A DNA stretch of 64,000 nucleotides. Source: Cotesia glomerata (taxonomy: Eukaryota > Arthropoda > Insecta > Hymenoptera > Braconidae). The first letter of the stretch is position 1. Every line of letters begins with the position of its first letter. The notes beneath the pieces were generated by a model. The model worked only from the letters and a program-made list of their open reading frames with translations. It searched no databases and was not told the origin of the DNA. Below, piece by piece: positions 48,401 through 60,839 of this stretch. The translations under genes were made by a program, and so were the position numbers. The stretch spans positions 23,387,639 to 23,451,638 of the forward strand of contig NC_058158.1 of NCBI RefSeq assembly GCF_020080835.1, given 5' to 3'.

Positions 48401-51042
48401 TTTATTAATGTGTACATAGATGATTACTCCAGATTAGCTAGAGCATACCCAGTAAAGACTAAAGATGAATCAGGAGAAACATTAGAAAAATTTCTAATAT
48501 CTACAAGAAATTTACTCGGCAAAGATGAAAAAGTATGCTACGTTAGATCGGACCAAGGAACAGAATTCACTGGTGGAAAATTTCTAGAGGTTTTAAGAAA
48601 AGAAAAGATAGAATTAGAATTAACACCGCCTTATACCCCTGAACACAATGGAGTCTCTGAAAGATTCAACGCTACGTTGCAGAGAAAAGTCAGAACCTAT
48701 ATGTTAGATTCTGGTTTACCCAAGAGTATGTGGGAGTTAGCAGTGGACGCAGCTGTTCACTCATACAACCGAACACCACATAAATCTATAGATTATGATG
48801 TACCATTGATGAAATTTAATAAGAATGAAAATTGTCATTTTGATAAAATTAAAAGATTTGGATGTATTGGATATATTAGAATTCCAAAACCAGAGCACAA
48901 GTTCAGCGAGAGAGCAATCAAAGCTGTAATGGTGGGATATAAACCCACAGGATACTTGTTATGGCACCCAAGTACTGGAAAATTTCTAGAGTCACGACAT
49001 ATTAGATTCAATGAAAAATTAGTGTACAAAGGTGTATATAAGAATAAACAAACAGAAGAAACTGAAGATGAAATTAGTTGGAAGTCAGATGAAAATGTAC
49101 GAAATAATTTAGAAGACAAAATCAACGAAGAAAAGGAGAAACCGGAACAAAGAAAAAGAGGAAGACCCCGTAAAAATCCACTAGATGTTAAAAACTTAAT
49201 TGAAAAGAAGAATTCATCAGAAGAAATTAGACCATGTACTAGAGGTGAGATGAAAAGAAAATTAGAATCTGGAAAAGATAAATTGATTGAAGACATAAGC
49301 TTTGCAAAAAGTGTCAACATGTCTGAAGATCAATCTAAGATGGATGAACAAGAATTAATAAGATGTTTAATTACTTCTTTAAACAAAGAACCTATTAACT
49401 ATGATGAGGCAAGCAACTCAAGAGAAAGATGTCAATGGATGAAGGCTATCAAAGATGAATTGGACTCAATAACTAAAAATGATGTCTGGGAATTCGTAGA
49501 TTTGAAAGAAGCAAGTAAAATTGAAGGAAAATTAAATATCATTGATTCAAGATGGGTATTTAAAAAGAAAGTAGAAGTAAATAAAGATGTACTTTATAAA
49601 GCACGACTAGTATGTCGAGGTTTTAAAGATAAGAATGATTATGATTTAAAAGATACATATTCGCCAGTATCTAGACTATCACTCATACGAGCATTACTTT
49701 CAATAGTAAATAAATATGATCTAGAAATCTGTCAATATGATGTGAAAACTGCATTCCTTTATGGAAATTTAGATGAAGACATTTACATGAAGATACCAGA
49801 AGGTCTAGATGTAGATGAAAAGACAAAACAAACAAAGATACTTAAATTAAAGAAATCTTTGTATGGATTAAAAGTAAGTCCTAAGAAGTGGAATATAAAA
49901 TTCAATCAAGTGGTAAAAGAAATTGGTCTCGAAAATGATTTACATGAACCATGTTTATACACTTGGAGGAAAAATGGAATTGTAGCTGTACTGCTAATTT
50001 ATGTAGATGACATTTTAGCTGCTAGCAATGATCCAAAGAAGTTAGATGAAATTGGAAATCATTTATGTAAGAATTTTGAGATGAAAGTTCTTGGTGAACC
50101 CAAGAAATTTCTTGGAATTGAGATAGAAATAGAGAAGAGAAATACATCATATTAAATCAAAGTAGCTATATAGAAAGCATTTTAGACAGATTTAAGATGA
50201 CTGACTGTAACCCGCAGAATACCCCAATGGTTACTAGACAAGCTGAAAATAGAAGTAAAAGAAGAAAATTGGAAGAGTTAGAATCATCTGAACGTGAACA
50301 ATCATCAATCACTAGAAAAGCTCCATACAGAGAGGCAATTGGAAGTCTTATGTACTTAGCAAATGGAACTAGACCAGATATTTCGTTTGCTGTACATTAC
50401 TTAGCTAGAAAACAATTAAGTGCTACCGAAGATGACTGGAAAGATGTTATAAGAATTTTGAGATATTTGAAAGGTACAGTAAATTCAAACCTGAAATATA
50501 CAGGTAACTCAGATGACTTAGAAGCTTTCTCAGATGCTAGTTTCAGAGATAATGATGACTCCACGTCATCAGGAGGATATATTATTAGACTTTTTGGTGA
50601 CGTAATTGCTTGGAGAAGTCACAAACAGAATTACGTTACATTGTCAACCTGTCAAGCAGAATATTTGGCAATGAGTGATGCTTGTCAAGAGATAATATCT
50701 TTAGATAAAGCAATTAGATTTGTAATTGGAAAGACATTATTTCCTACTACTATTTGGTGAGATAACAAGTCAGCAGACGACTGTACTAAGAAGGATGGAA
50801 GTCATAAACTTAAGATGTTCGATAACAGCGTAAATGAAATTAGATTAGAATTACTAGAACGAGAGAAAACAGGTAGTAGAAAACACATGGCACAAACCCA
50901 TGGTGATTTGATTAAACAATGTGTTAATGAAAATAGAATAAGAGTTTGTTGGATTTCTACAAAAGAAAATTTGGCTGATATACTAACTAAGCCACTACCT
51001 GCAGAACCTTTTAGATACTTAAGAGATAAATTATTAGATTAA
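45500..51042 (+). pseudogene. Copia gag-pol with a 168 bp intron near the gag start; frameshift and stop in pol
   Basis: Exon 1 is 45500-45788 (acidic gag N-terminus). GTAAGT at 45789, a TACTAAT branch-like site and TTTACAG ending at 45956 define an intron, and splicing keeps the frame. Exon 2 holds gag with a CCHC knuckle (CYRCAKTGHRIEDC near 47050), protease (DSGATDHIV near 47434), integrase (HVRLGH near 48167 and CEIC; HTDMMG, RSDQGTEF, HNGVSERF), an AT-hook (KRGRPRK near 49155), then reverse transcriptase (RWVFKKK, YDVKTAFL, YVDDILA near 50001). An extra A near 50138-50143 shifts the frame in late RT, and the rest (50160-51042) has RNase H with one TGA at 50758-50760. It ends normally at LADILTKPLP. 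The intron call rests on splice signals and frame only. Confidence 0.9.
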
Positions 51043-51167
51043 ACAATTAGAAGTATATTAGAAGCTATTTAGAATTAATTATAATTATTATTTCATTATG
51101 TTACAGAGAAACCTAATGACAGAAAGAAGTAGAGCAGTGGAAGCTGGAAACAAGAAAATGGAGGGAG

Positions 51168-51557
51168 TGTTAAGAGTACAAGATTTTCTTGTTCAGTTAC
51201 TTAATTATTTAAGTCTTTAATATACTTTATATTTGTATTTGCCGCTCAAAGCGACAACTAAATCAATATTGATTTATACGGAGATAGCGTCGGTCTACGC
51301 GCAGGCTAGCTGCGCATACGACTCACTCTCCGGCTTGCTCGCTGTGGCTTGCACATCTTGTTGCTTGGACGCTTGACTGTTCGTGTGCTACTAGTTACAA
51401 CTCAAGCATCCTTATTAATATTGATAACATTATTATACGTATTTTACTTGATAGCTAAGATTGTTTAGAAGTGTTTTATATTTAATATAAGATTAAATAA
51501 ACTTAGATTCAGATTAAACTAAAATCTTGTGTTCCACTTTTATTTATAAACCCGACA
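51168..51557 (+). repeat. 3' LTR of the copia element
   Basis: 390 bp, read as identical to the 5' LTR. It is preceded by the purine tract GGAGGGAG and followed by GTTAC. Confidence 0.95.
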
Positions 51558-52946
51558 GTTACTCGCAATGTCCCACTAATGAATGAGGAACAAAGAACCA
51601 TTTACGACCGCATTATGCTCGCAGTTTCAGCAGGACAAGGTGGGTTCTTCTTTTTAGATGCACCAGGTGGAACTGGCAAGACATTCCTTATTTCGCTAAT
51701 TCTCGCCAAAATACGATCCAATAATGGCATCGCATTGGCCGTTGCATCATCGGCCATTGCGGCAACTTTATTGGATGGAGGCAGAACAGCTCATTCAGTA
51801 TTTAAGCTATCACTAAATATTCAAAATAACCCTGACGCAGTGTGCAACATAAAAAAACAATCGTCCATAGCCACAGTGCTGAAACAGTGTAAAATTATCA
51901 TCTGGGATGAATGTACTATGGCACACAAACATTCGCTTAAGGCGGTGAACAGGACATTGAAAGATATTAAAAACAACGACAAACTATTTGGTGGCACTCT
52001 GTTAGTCCTTTCAGGTGACTTCAAACAAACACTTCCCGTCATTCCACGTTCAACATACGCTGATGAAATCAACGCCTGCTTAAAATCATCGACATTGTGG
52101 CGTAATGTTGAAATAGTACAGCTGAAAGTAAATATGCGCGTTCAAATGCTTCAAGATCCATCCGCTGAAACATTCTCAAAACAACTCTTAGATATCGGCG
52201 ATGGAAAAGTCACTATAGCTGAAACTGGATACATAAAATTAGCGAATGATTTCTGCACAATCATTGATTCGCAAGATGCTCTCATTGAACAAATATTTCC
52301 CGATGTACACACGAATTACATAAATCTCGAGTGGCTTGCAGAAAGAGCAATGTTAACTGCAAAAAAATTGGACGTTGACATTTTAAATCTGAAGATACAA
52401 CAGTTATTGCCAGGGGACTTGGTATCATATAAATCTATTGATACAGTTTGCGATGACACTGAAGCTGTAAATTTTCCAACAGAGTTTTTGAACTCACTAG
52501 ATTTGCCAGGCATGCCACCACATAACTTACAATTGAAGGTTGGATCTCCAATTATTTTACTTCGTAATTTGAACCCGCCACGGCTATGCAACGGTACGCG
52601 ATTAGTCATTAAAAAATTAATGAAAAACGTTATCGAAGGCACCATTTTAAATGGCAAGTTTCGAGGTGAAAATATATTGATACCACGAATACCTATTATA
52701 CCCACAGATGTGCCAATTCAATTTAAGCGTATTCAATTTCTGATTAGATTGGCATTTGCAATGACTATTAATAAATCCCAAGGCCAAACAATGTCTGTTT
52801 GTGGCTTAGATTTGAGCACACCATGTTTTTCACACGGACAATTATACGTTGCATGCTCTCGAGTGGGTAAACCATCAAGTTTGTTTGTATTAGCTAAAGA
52901 CGGGCTAACAAAAAATATTGTTCACACTGCAGCATTAAGAGATTAA

Positions 52947-53152
52947 TATTATGTAATTAATTAATTATATAAATAATTATTACTTTTAATAAATTAAAAC
53001 AATTAATGTTTGGTGTTTTGTTATTTTTAAACAACATTTCCTCATCGTTCACAGCGCTCCAGGCCTTTTTCACTCATATTCCACATCCTTATACACTTCC
53101 AATAAGTTAGTAATTTTTTTTCTACACTAGAAATTCTCTAGAAATTATTCAC
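52947..53152. other. Helitron 3' flank
   Basis: AT-rich, with CTAGAAATTCTCTAG near 53129-53141. No convincing Helitron terminal hairpin was seen. Confidence 0.35.
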
Positions 53153-54604
53153 ATGGCAAAACAACGTTTGCCGGGTCAGCTAATTGTAAAGTTCTGTGAC
53201 GATATAAGACAAGCGGTGAATGAGTCAAAGGTTTCAATTGCGATCTCGTTTGACCTTAGCACGACCTTTGATTCTGTTAATCACAAAAGATTATCATGTA
53301 AATTGTCATCTATGAACATTTCAAATTCAGCCGTTGATTGGATTGGATCTTATTTAGCAAACAGAAAGCAGTCCGTACGCTCTAACGAAAGTAACTCGTC
53401 GTGGGAAGAAATTGTAAGTGGTGTACTTCAGGGAAGTGTGCTTGGTCCGTTATTATTCTCACTATACATCACAGATCTAGCTAAACGTTTAGATTGCCAA
53501 TACTTATTCTATGCTGATGACTTACTGATATACCTTTCTTGCCATCTTTCTCAAATCAGTGTTTGTGTGAATAAGCTTAACGGTGAAATAATAAAAATCA
53601 CAGATTGGTGCAGAATTAATCATCTAAAAATGAATCCTTTGAAGTAGAAAGCAATTATTTGTGGAAGTAGAGCAAAAATTAGTAGTGATGAGTGCAGACT
53701 AGCCGACACAATCTTTGTGGAGGGGTGTGCTATTCCTTATAGTAGCACTGTAAAAAACCTTGAGGTGATTATAGATAGTACTCTCTCACGGGAGAATCAA
53801 GTAACAAATTTGTGCAATCGCGCTATGAGTATTCTCGCACAGCTAAAAATAAACAATGAAATATTTAGTGAAAGTTTACGTATTAAGCTAGTATCTACTT
53901 TAATAATTCCTTTCTTTGATTATTGTTGTGCAGCGTATACGAATATGTCAAACAAATTATTGTTAAAGATGCAACGTAAATTGAATTCATGTGTTAGATT
54001 TATCTATAAAGTACCAAAATATGAACATGTTACTCCATATTTCAAAAAGTTAGGTTGGCTAAAGCTTGCAGCGAGAAGAGATTATTTTATTGCTTGTCTG
54101 TTTTATAAGGAAATTCGACTAAATTATCGGCAGCTATTCGGCTCAAAACTAGACTTTTTGCCTGTAGCACTGCATAGAGGTGATGTCCGACAAGACTATC
54201 TTCGTATACCGCAGGCTAATTGTGTCATGTATGATAATTCATTCTTAATTCATGGCATACGTATCTGGAATGCACTGCCAGCTGAGACTGTGGCTGTAGA
54301 TAATTCGGTTAAATTTAAAAATGCTTGCTTCAATCACTTTTTTGAACATGACAATTAACAATTGCAATTTTTATTTTTCATCTTATTTAAATATTTTTTC
54401 TTGTAGAATTATTATGACTTTAAATAAAGTTATTTGTTTGTATTAAATGATCTATTTGGATTTTATTACATTTGAAATTAAATCTAATTGTAAACCTTTA
54501 ATTAGTTAAGTAATCTTGTAACTTATATGAACCAATGTAATTTAAATATTGATGGCTTTGAGGGAGCTTAGGTTCCAGAGCCAAATAAAATTTTTATCTA
54601 TCCA
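53153..54604 (+). pseudogene. 5'-truncated Jockey-like LINE reverse transcriptase with one stop
   Basis: A single frame from 53153 to 54358 holds reverse transcriptase from the middle of the palm: ISFDLSTTFDSVNH (first catalytic Asp), GVLQGSVLGPLLFSLYI, FYADDLLIY (catalytic Asp pair at about 53510-53520), then thumb and C-terminal part (VSTLIIPFFDYCCAAY, VRFIYKVPK, RIWNALP). A TAG at 53645-53647 interrupts it. Endonuclease and ORF1 are missing. The 3' UTR ends GAGCCAAATAAAATTTTTATCTATCCATC, an (ATCT)n-type tail at the junction with the next Helitron. Confidence 0.8.
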
Positions 54605-54615
54605 TCTATATATAT

Positions 54616-54676
<61 letters not shown>
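54603..54676. repeat. (TA)n microsatellite at the Helitron 5' end
   Basis: About 70 bp of TA repeats. The exact length is likely variable. Confidence 0.9.
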
Positions 54677-54680
<4 letters not shown>

Positions 54681-55662
54681 TGGAGGTGTGTGTCCCTATA
54701 CTTCACTTTGCAGCCAAAACTACGCATCGCAGACGAATAGTGTTTGTATGTGGCAATAGGTACAAGGCTCCCATCGTGCACTATGGTGGTTGCAAGTCGA
54801 TAATTATAAGGGTGTAAAAGATACGGGGGTTGAAACATGTTAACTTCGAAAATGTGAGACTGTCATGGATCTAAAATGGTCTGGATTGTTCTGAAAATTT
54901 CTGGAATGATCTAGAAAGTTTTAATGTGTATACCAATGTTCGAATCGGTAGAGAATGTTCTAGAAAATTCTAGAATGATCTAAAAATTTCTAGAAAGATC
55001 TGGCAAGATCTAAAATCTACGTTTAGATTCTGATTAAATGAGAATGGTCTAGAAAATTCTAAAATAATCTGAAAAGTTCTTAAATCTACGTTTGGATACT
55101 GATTGAATAAGATTGGTCTAGAAAATTCTAGAATGATCCAGAAATTTCTAGAATGATCTGGGAAGTTATAAAATCTATGTTTGGATTCTGATCGAATGAA
55201 AATGTTCTAGAAAATTCTAGAATGATCGGAAAGTTCTAAAATCTACGTTTGGATTCTGATCGAATGAGCATGTTCTAAAAAATTCTATAATGACCCAGAA
55301 ATATCTAAAATGATCTGGGAAGTTCAAGAATGATATAGGAAGTTTTAGAATGATTTGGGAAGTTCTAGACCTACTTTTAGATTTTAATTCAATGAGAATG
55401 TTTTGTAAATTTTTAGAATGGTCTGGAAAGTTCTAAAATCTACGTTTCGATTCTAATTGAATGAGAGTGATTTAAAAAATTCTAGAATGATCTAGAGTAA
55501 CTCCGAATAAAATAAGAAGCTTCAAAATGTATGTCAATATTCTTATCAGTCGAAAATATGTTGGATTGTTTTAGAAACTTTTGAAACATCATAAAAAATT
55601 TAAACATTAACAAATAACTGTTCTATTAAAAATAACCCAACGAAGCGGGTGTTCACGGCTAG
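54605..55662 (+). mobile_element. Non-autonomous Helitron (1.06 kb)
   Basis: The 5' end reads A|TCTATATATATAG, followed by a (TA)n tract. The 3' end has a small hairpin (ACCC-AACGAAGC-GGGT, 55635-55650), eight bases, then CTAG|T at 55659-55663. TC...CTAG ends, the subterminal hairpin and insertion between A and T with no duplication are the standard Helitron signature. No Rep or helicase. The centre is a tandem array (54880-55530). Confidence 0.75.
54880..55530 (+). promoter_or_regulatory. Tandem array of heat-shock-element-like motifs
   Basis: Irregular 70-90 bp units, each with GTTCTAGAAAATTCTAGAATGATC followed by an AAGTTCTAAAATCTACGTTTGGATTCTGAT-type spacer (both shown here in pieces shorter than a full unit). 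The core TTCTAGAAAATTCTAGAA (perfect at 54958-54975 and 55205-55222, one base off near 55118) is four alternating TTCnnGAA pentamers, the binding pattern of heat-shock factor trimers. Other units are decayed. Activity is inference. Confidence 0.6.
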
Positions 55663-55708
55663 TAATTCTATATTAATTATATATACCTCTATATAATTAT
55701 ATATGAAT

Positions 55709-56119
55709 TGTAACGTAGTACACGGGGCCTTCTTTATCCAGAGAAGGTCTCCGATCCAAGCTAGTCATTTATCGACTGATTCCCCAGAGCGCTGTGCTCC
55801 GAAGAACTCGCGCCTCTAGCTATAAGTTAGTGAGTAAGTCCCCAAGGGGGAAGCGCTGGCGCGGAGAGTGAGTGGGGAGAGAGCCGAGGAAAAAAAAAAC
55901 ACACCAACAAGATTCAGAAGATTCATTGTGACCGAACAGTCTAGCCAAGTAGACACGCAAAAAGTAATAAACAGCTAACCCAGGTAATTATTTTATTTCG
56001 CTCGACTCTTGTGAAACGAAGCGATAAAACTTTATTAATTATTGCTTGCTAGGCCTTTCTGTCAGCTTGCATTAGTTAATTTAATTTGTAATAAGTACTA
56101 ATGCCGATTTGCAGTTACA
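55709..56119 (+). mobile_element. LTR-like segment (tentative)
   Basis: TGTAAC at 55709 and GTTACA ending at 56119 form inverted ends. The segment includes AGTAATAAACAG (polyadenylation-like) and GCGCTGGCGCGGAG, similar to the GCRCTGGCGCG phrase of the other LTRs here. No target duplication or second LTR was found. Confidence 0.3.
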
Positions 56120-57337
56120 GGTAAAATATTTTCTGGGGAGTACGTGACGCGACGCGGTGACCAAGGTTTTGCCGCCAGACCAAGTAACTACTCACCGAGG
56201 AAATTTTAGTACCAGCATCGAAACGAGCAGTTTGCAGCTCGACGAGGGAGTGCACAATTAAAATCATAATAACTCCAGGTACAAATATTATGTCTAATAA
56301 TCTCTCGGTGGCGCGGCGTCAGCCAGGCACTCAAGTCGGCTGAATGTCATCGCCATTTCGCGTTCGGTCACAATCATTAGATGAAGAATTGAGTCACTAG
56401 AATGTACTCAAAATATTATTAAGAATATTATCTAGGACATTCTTTAGAATGTCTATAAGAATTTAGTCACTAGAATTTACTTAAAATATTGTATAGAATT
56501 TATTAATCAGAAATCTTTAAAATGTCATTAAGAATTTAGTCATTATAATTTACTTAAAATATTATTTGGAATTTATTTAGTTAGAATTTATTTATCAGAA
56601 ATACTTAGAGTGTTATCAGAAAATGATTAAGAATTTATTTAACATAATATTCAGAATAAATTTAAGAATAATCGAGACAAGTCCAGAAGCAAAATCAGAA
56701 TAAAATTAAGAATGAATTTAAGAACAAGTCAGAAATAAAAGTAATAAATATTTAATTAATAAAACCAGGAATTATTTCGGTTCATTAATTTACTACGTAG
56801 GTAGAGTTTGGATTGACTTTACTAGAAATACTTTCGGTTGGTCAATTCATGACTTCGGTACCATGTAAAACAAATTTTCTTTGGTAATTGAGTTTAAGTG
56901 AATTTATCTAATTAATTGCATAAAGTAAAATCAGTAAAACGTTTTAAAGAAGTTTTAGTAAAATCATTTGAAGTTAAATTAATTTAAATCAGTAAAATAA
57001 ATTATAATAAAAATTTAATTGCTTAAAATAAAATTTGTTTGTAATAAAATTAGAATCAGTCAAAATCACTAAAATTGTTAATGTAAATTATTTAATTGAA
57101 AGTAGAAAATAAAACTGGTAAAAATTCGTCAGAGAAAAAATTACACCAAAAATTCATGGAATAGAAATAATAATCAAAACTAAATTAAGTATCCGTAAAA
57201 TACATGGTGATTACAAGACATCTTTAATTCACTTCTGAGATAGCATTAAAGGAAAATCCCTTGACTTTCAATCAGATGCTCCAAATTCGATCCCCGATAT
57301 GGGCGAAGTGATTTTATACTGGATTTTTTTGTTTTTT
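56120..57337. other. AT-rich leader-like DNA, no gene
   Basis: A G/C-richer part (56130-56390), then repeated AAGAATTTAGTCACTAGAATTTACTTAAAATATT phrases, here noted as short units AAGAATTTA and TTAAAATATT. It may be the untranslated leader of a retroelement whose coding part is gone. Confidence 0.35.
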
Positions 57338-57778
57338 AACTTCCCGCTAAGAAAATCAATTATTCTCGAAAAATTGGGAAGTTAATGGTTTTACCCCGTT
57401 TTGCAAAAATCGAAGTTTCAACAGAAATCGACGTTTTGAAGCCCTCAGGAGCGTTCCTGACTACTTTTACGATGATGTCCGTACGTCTGTGTGTGTGTGT
57501 GTATTTTTTTTAGAGGGGGGAATCCTTTTTGCGGATTCCAGGCATAGCTGTTTTGTCTGGATATGTGATGACTCGACGCAGCGTCATACTAAAACTCGAC
57601 GCTAACGCCCCTAGTCACTAAACCCTAAACCCCTTTTCTTATTTCTTCTAATCCTTCATGGGGAACCGCCGTCAGGCATTACTTCGTGAGGGGAGGAACT
57701 AGCTACTGCTCTTCCTTCTAGTGGCTAAGGTGTTAACTACCTTCCTTCTATCTTCTGATATTTGCTCTTCTTCTTTCG

Positions 57779-60773
57779 GTGGAACGCAAGTCTTTGAGGA
57801 CTTCTGTTGCAAACGTGTTGGTAGCGTTCCAGGCAGCTTCTGATGACAACATTGCTTCCACTAGTGAATCTGGTTGCATTCTCTGGTTCAGGATCCTCTC
57901 CAACTCTTTACGCTATGGATCGAAACGAGAACATACAAAGAAAACGTGCTCCGCATCTTCAGCAGCTCCTGGGCAGGACGGGCACTTCGAAGAGTCATCG
58001 TGCTTAAAGCGGTGTAGATACTCTCGAAAACACCCGTGTCCCGACAACATCTGCGTAAGATAGTAATTGATCTCGCCGTGATTCCGGTTAAGCCAAGTGT
58101 CGATCCGAGGTATGAGGCGGTGCGTCCACCTACCCTTCTCTGCAGCATCCCGTTGTAGTTGCTATCGGCCTATGCTGTTCTGCCGTTCTTCAATTCTAAG
58201 TTCTTCAGGGCTCAGTGCAGTTGACCTTTTTCGTTGGTAAAGGGCTCGTCTTTCCTCTGCTAGAACTCTAAGAGGTAGGGTTCCAGCAATGACGCACACT
58301 GCTTCTTCTGATATAGTGCGGAAGGCACTAGCTACTCGTAGGGCACTTAGTCGGTACATTGGTCCAGCTTTTCTCCATGATTTCTGGGTTTTCAGTGCAT
58401 CCGCCCAAATGGATATTCCGTAAGTGAGCACTGATGTGACTACTGATGACAAAAATAGCCTCCTGCTCTGTATTGGGCCTCCGACATTAGGCATCAGCCG
58501 TGCGAGACTAGCCCTCACTACTGACGCTTTGGCACCGACGTTTTCCACCTGCTGCTTGAAGTTGAGTCGGGCATCCAGCATCACTCCCAGATAACGGATA
58601 AATGGTTGTGATGTTATTTCTTGTTCTCCGACTCTCAACTTGATAGTTTCTACTGTTTTTCTACTGGTGATGAGCACTGCCTCGTATTTATGCTTGGCTA
58701 GTTGCAAGTTCATCATGTCCATCCACAAATTGACTCGTCTGAATGTAATATTAAATGCCATTTCTATTTCTTTGAGGTGCTTTGCGACGATCACGACAGA
58801 TACGTCATCCGCATGTGCTACAAGTTTGACTCCCGTAGGCAATGCTATTCTCAAGAGGCCATCATACATGATGTTCCATAGCAGAGGACCTAAGACTTAT
58901 CCCTTTGGCACTCCTCCGGTGATTTCGTACACATCCGTAACATTCTTCGTGTCATATTTCAGGACCCTATTCGTGAAGTAGCTCGCTACCATTTTGCGAA
59001 TGTATCCTGGTACGTTTTTTTCTTCTAGAGCCCGCATAACGCAGTGCCAGTTAGCGGAGTTGAAGGCATTCTTGATGTCCAAAGCAGCCACCAAGCAGTA
59101 TTTCTTCTTTCCACCCTTCCATCTCATTCCGGTGATTGCATCCTTGGCTACATCAAAAACCAATTTGATCGCATCCAGAGTTGACCGTCCTTTTCAGAAA
59201 CCAAACTGGTTCTCTGCCAGAAGTGAATCGACTACAGCCTCTATTCGCTGATGAATTATGCGCTCGGATATCTTGCCAGCCGTGTGTAACATGCAGAGTG
59301 GTCGGTAGGATGACGGTTCTTCCGGCGGCTTTCTCCTCTTCGGAAGTAGTACTAGCCGTTGCTGTTTCCACTTCTGGGGAAAAGTCCCTTCCTTCAGGCA
59401 TGTATCGTAAACGTCCAGGAATAATGTTGGTGCTGCCCTAAAGATGATTTAAGGGCAATATTAGAGATTCCGTCCAATCCCAGCGCCTTATTATTCCCTA
59501 CTCGATTGCCTGCCTCTATCAACTCGTCCAGAGTGATAATTGGGATGTCTTCAGGGTTGAGCTGCTCCAACTTGTAGGTGAATAACGGCTGTTGGGGAAA
59601 TTGCGCAGTAACAATCTTCTCTAGGAGCTGTGGACACGTAGGTGGTGGCATTGGCTGGCATTTCAGGTGGGCCATAACCACCTTATACGGTCTGCCCCAT
59701 GGATCTTTCTCTACTTCTGCGACCAGTTCCTTCCAGCAGCGTCTTTTGCTTTCTTTGATGGCTCTGTTCAGTTCGTGACGGGCCTTTTTATACTCTGTTA
59801 ACAGCTCTGCAGAGTTAGGTCGTCTGTAGCCACGCTGAGATTTTCTTCTTTTTTTAAGACACTCTGAACGTAGAATGCTAATGTGATCGTTCCACCAGTG
59901 CACCGAAGGTCTTGAATTCATGCCACGTTTCCGAGACATACTGGCGTCGCAAGCCTGGGTGACTCTTCTCATTAGGTCCTTGGTCTTCTCTTCAGCAGTT
60001 TCTACGATGATCGGATCGCACTCTATGGCTACTACTAAAGCAGTGAGGTCGAGAAATTTAACTTTCCACCCAACCGCGCTGGCGTTCTTGTTGACTCTTG
60101 TTTGATTCTGGCCAGTTGATATTTCTCATAGTATCGCACTATGGTCACTGGCTGTGTAGATGTTCAATACTTTCCAAGAAAAACCTCTTCGAGCTAAGCA
60201 ACTACTGATAAATGTAAGGTCAACAATTGAGTTTGCCTCTCCCTTAGTATACGTTGGCGTGGCACCGGTGTTAAGAAGGATCACGTCCAGTGTGGCCATT
60301 GCCTCGAGAAGTGCTTTTCCACGTGTATTAGTGAACTTGCTGCCCCAGTCTGCTGCACAGGAATTGAAGTCACCAGCTATTGCCATGGGAAAGTGTTTTC
60401 TTGCATCCTCAGTTAGCCGATCAAGGAAGTCTTCAAACTGTTCATTAGAGAGACTAGGTGGTGCATAGCAACTGTAGGAGCGGAGGCCATCTACCCATGC
60501 TGCTACGAAGCCGGCTTCTTTATTGTTGACTGTTCTCTGAAAAGGACATTTACCACAGGACCAGATGACGGCTTTGTTAGTGCTGTCGGATTCCCAGGGT
60601 TTGTTACTCAGGTATCTATAAGGCTCACTTATAAGTGCTACGTCTGCCTCTAATTCGCGCACAGTTTGCATGAGCAGGTCATGCGCAGCCTCACAATGAT
60701 TGAGGTTGATCTGCAATATCTTCATGTTCTTGGCTTCGTCATCTTCTGGAGCGCTTCTTGGAAGACGAGGCAT
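57779..60773 (-). pseudogene. LINE E ORF2, several frameshifts and stops
   Basis: Endonuclease at 60773-60126 (LQINLNHCEAAHDLL, ISEPYR, IAGDFNSCAADWGS) and a linker to 59394. A one-base loss at about 59443 shifts the frame. Reverse transcriptase pieces follow at 59401-59153 and 59163-58162 (LDIKNAFNSANW, RYLGVMLD), and the zinc-type C-terminus is at about 58060-57900. Stops lie at 60126 (TGA) and 58897 (TAA). The RT active site is altered as well: GVPKG replaces GVPQG, and AHADD replaces the AYADD seen in LINE D. It cannot be functional. Confidence 0.85.
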
Positions 60774-60839
60774 TTGTTCGTGCCTGCATGGTGAGCCGCC
60801 TTTTCTACGCCATTCCGTTCAACGAACAGTGCACATTTA

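Larger units (their letters stand above)
44139..51557 (+). mobile_element. Ty1/copia retrotransposon, full length, 7419 bp
   Basis: Two 390 bp LTRs (44139-44528 and 51168-51557) read identical by eye, with TGT...ACA ends and a 5 bp target duplication GTTAC (44134-44138, 51558-51562). A primer-binding site complementary to the internal part of initiator tRNA-Met follows the 5' LTR, and a purine tract (GGAGGGAG, 51160-51167) precedes the 3' LTR. It is inserted in the Helitron gene, so it is younger than that copy. Confidence 0.95.
42600..52946 (+). pseudogene. Helitron Rep-helicase, 5' truncated and split by a copia element
   Basis: Before the insertion (to 44138): the Rep part with HUH motif (GLPHAHILVWL at about 42712) and the two-Tyr motif (YICKYVHK near 43139), followed by the Rep-helicase linker. 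After it (from 51563): a PIF1-type SF1B helicase with Walker A (APGGTGKT, 51661-51684), Walker B (IIWDECTM near 51896), SGDFKQTLPV, and the C-terminal INKSQGQT…YVACSR motif. Taking out 44139-51557 and one GTTAC copy joins the two in the same frame (571 codons from 42442 to 51579). The N-terminal Helitron-like domain is missing: sequence upstream of about 42600 looks like low-complexity or frameshifted remnant next to X5. No 3' terminal hairpin/CTRR end was identified after 52946. Confidence 0.9.

Noticed and set aside
53125..53145. CTAG near the end of the autonomous Helitron as its 3' terminus
   Set aside because: No subterminal hairpin of the usual form precedes it.
56300..56330. TGGCGCGGCGTCAG as a retroelement primer-binding site
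   Set aside because: The preceding sequence does not end in CA and no matching LTR boundary was found.
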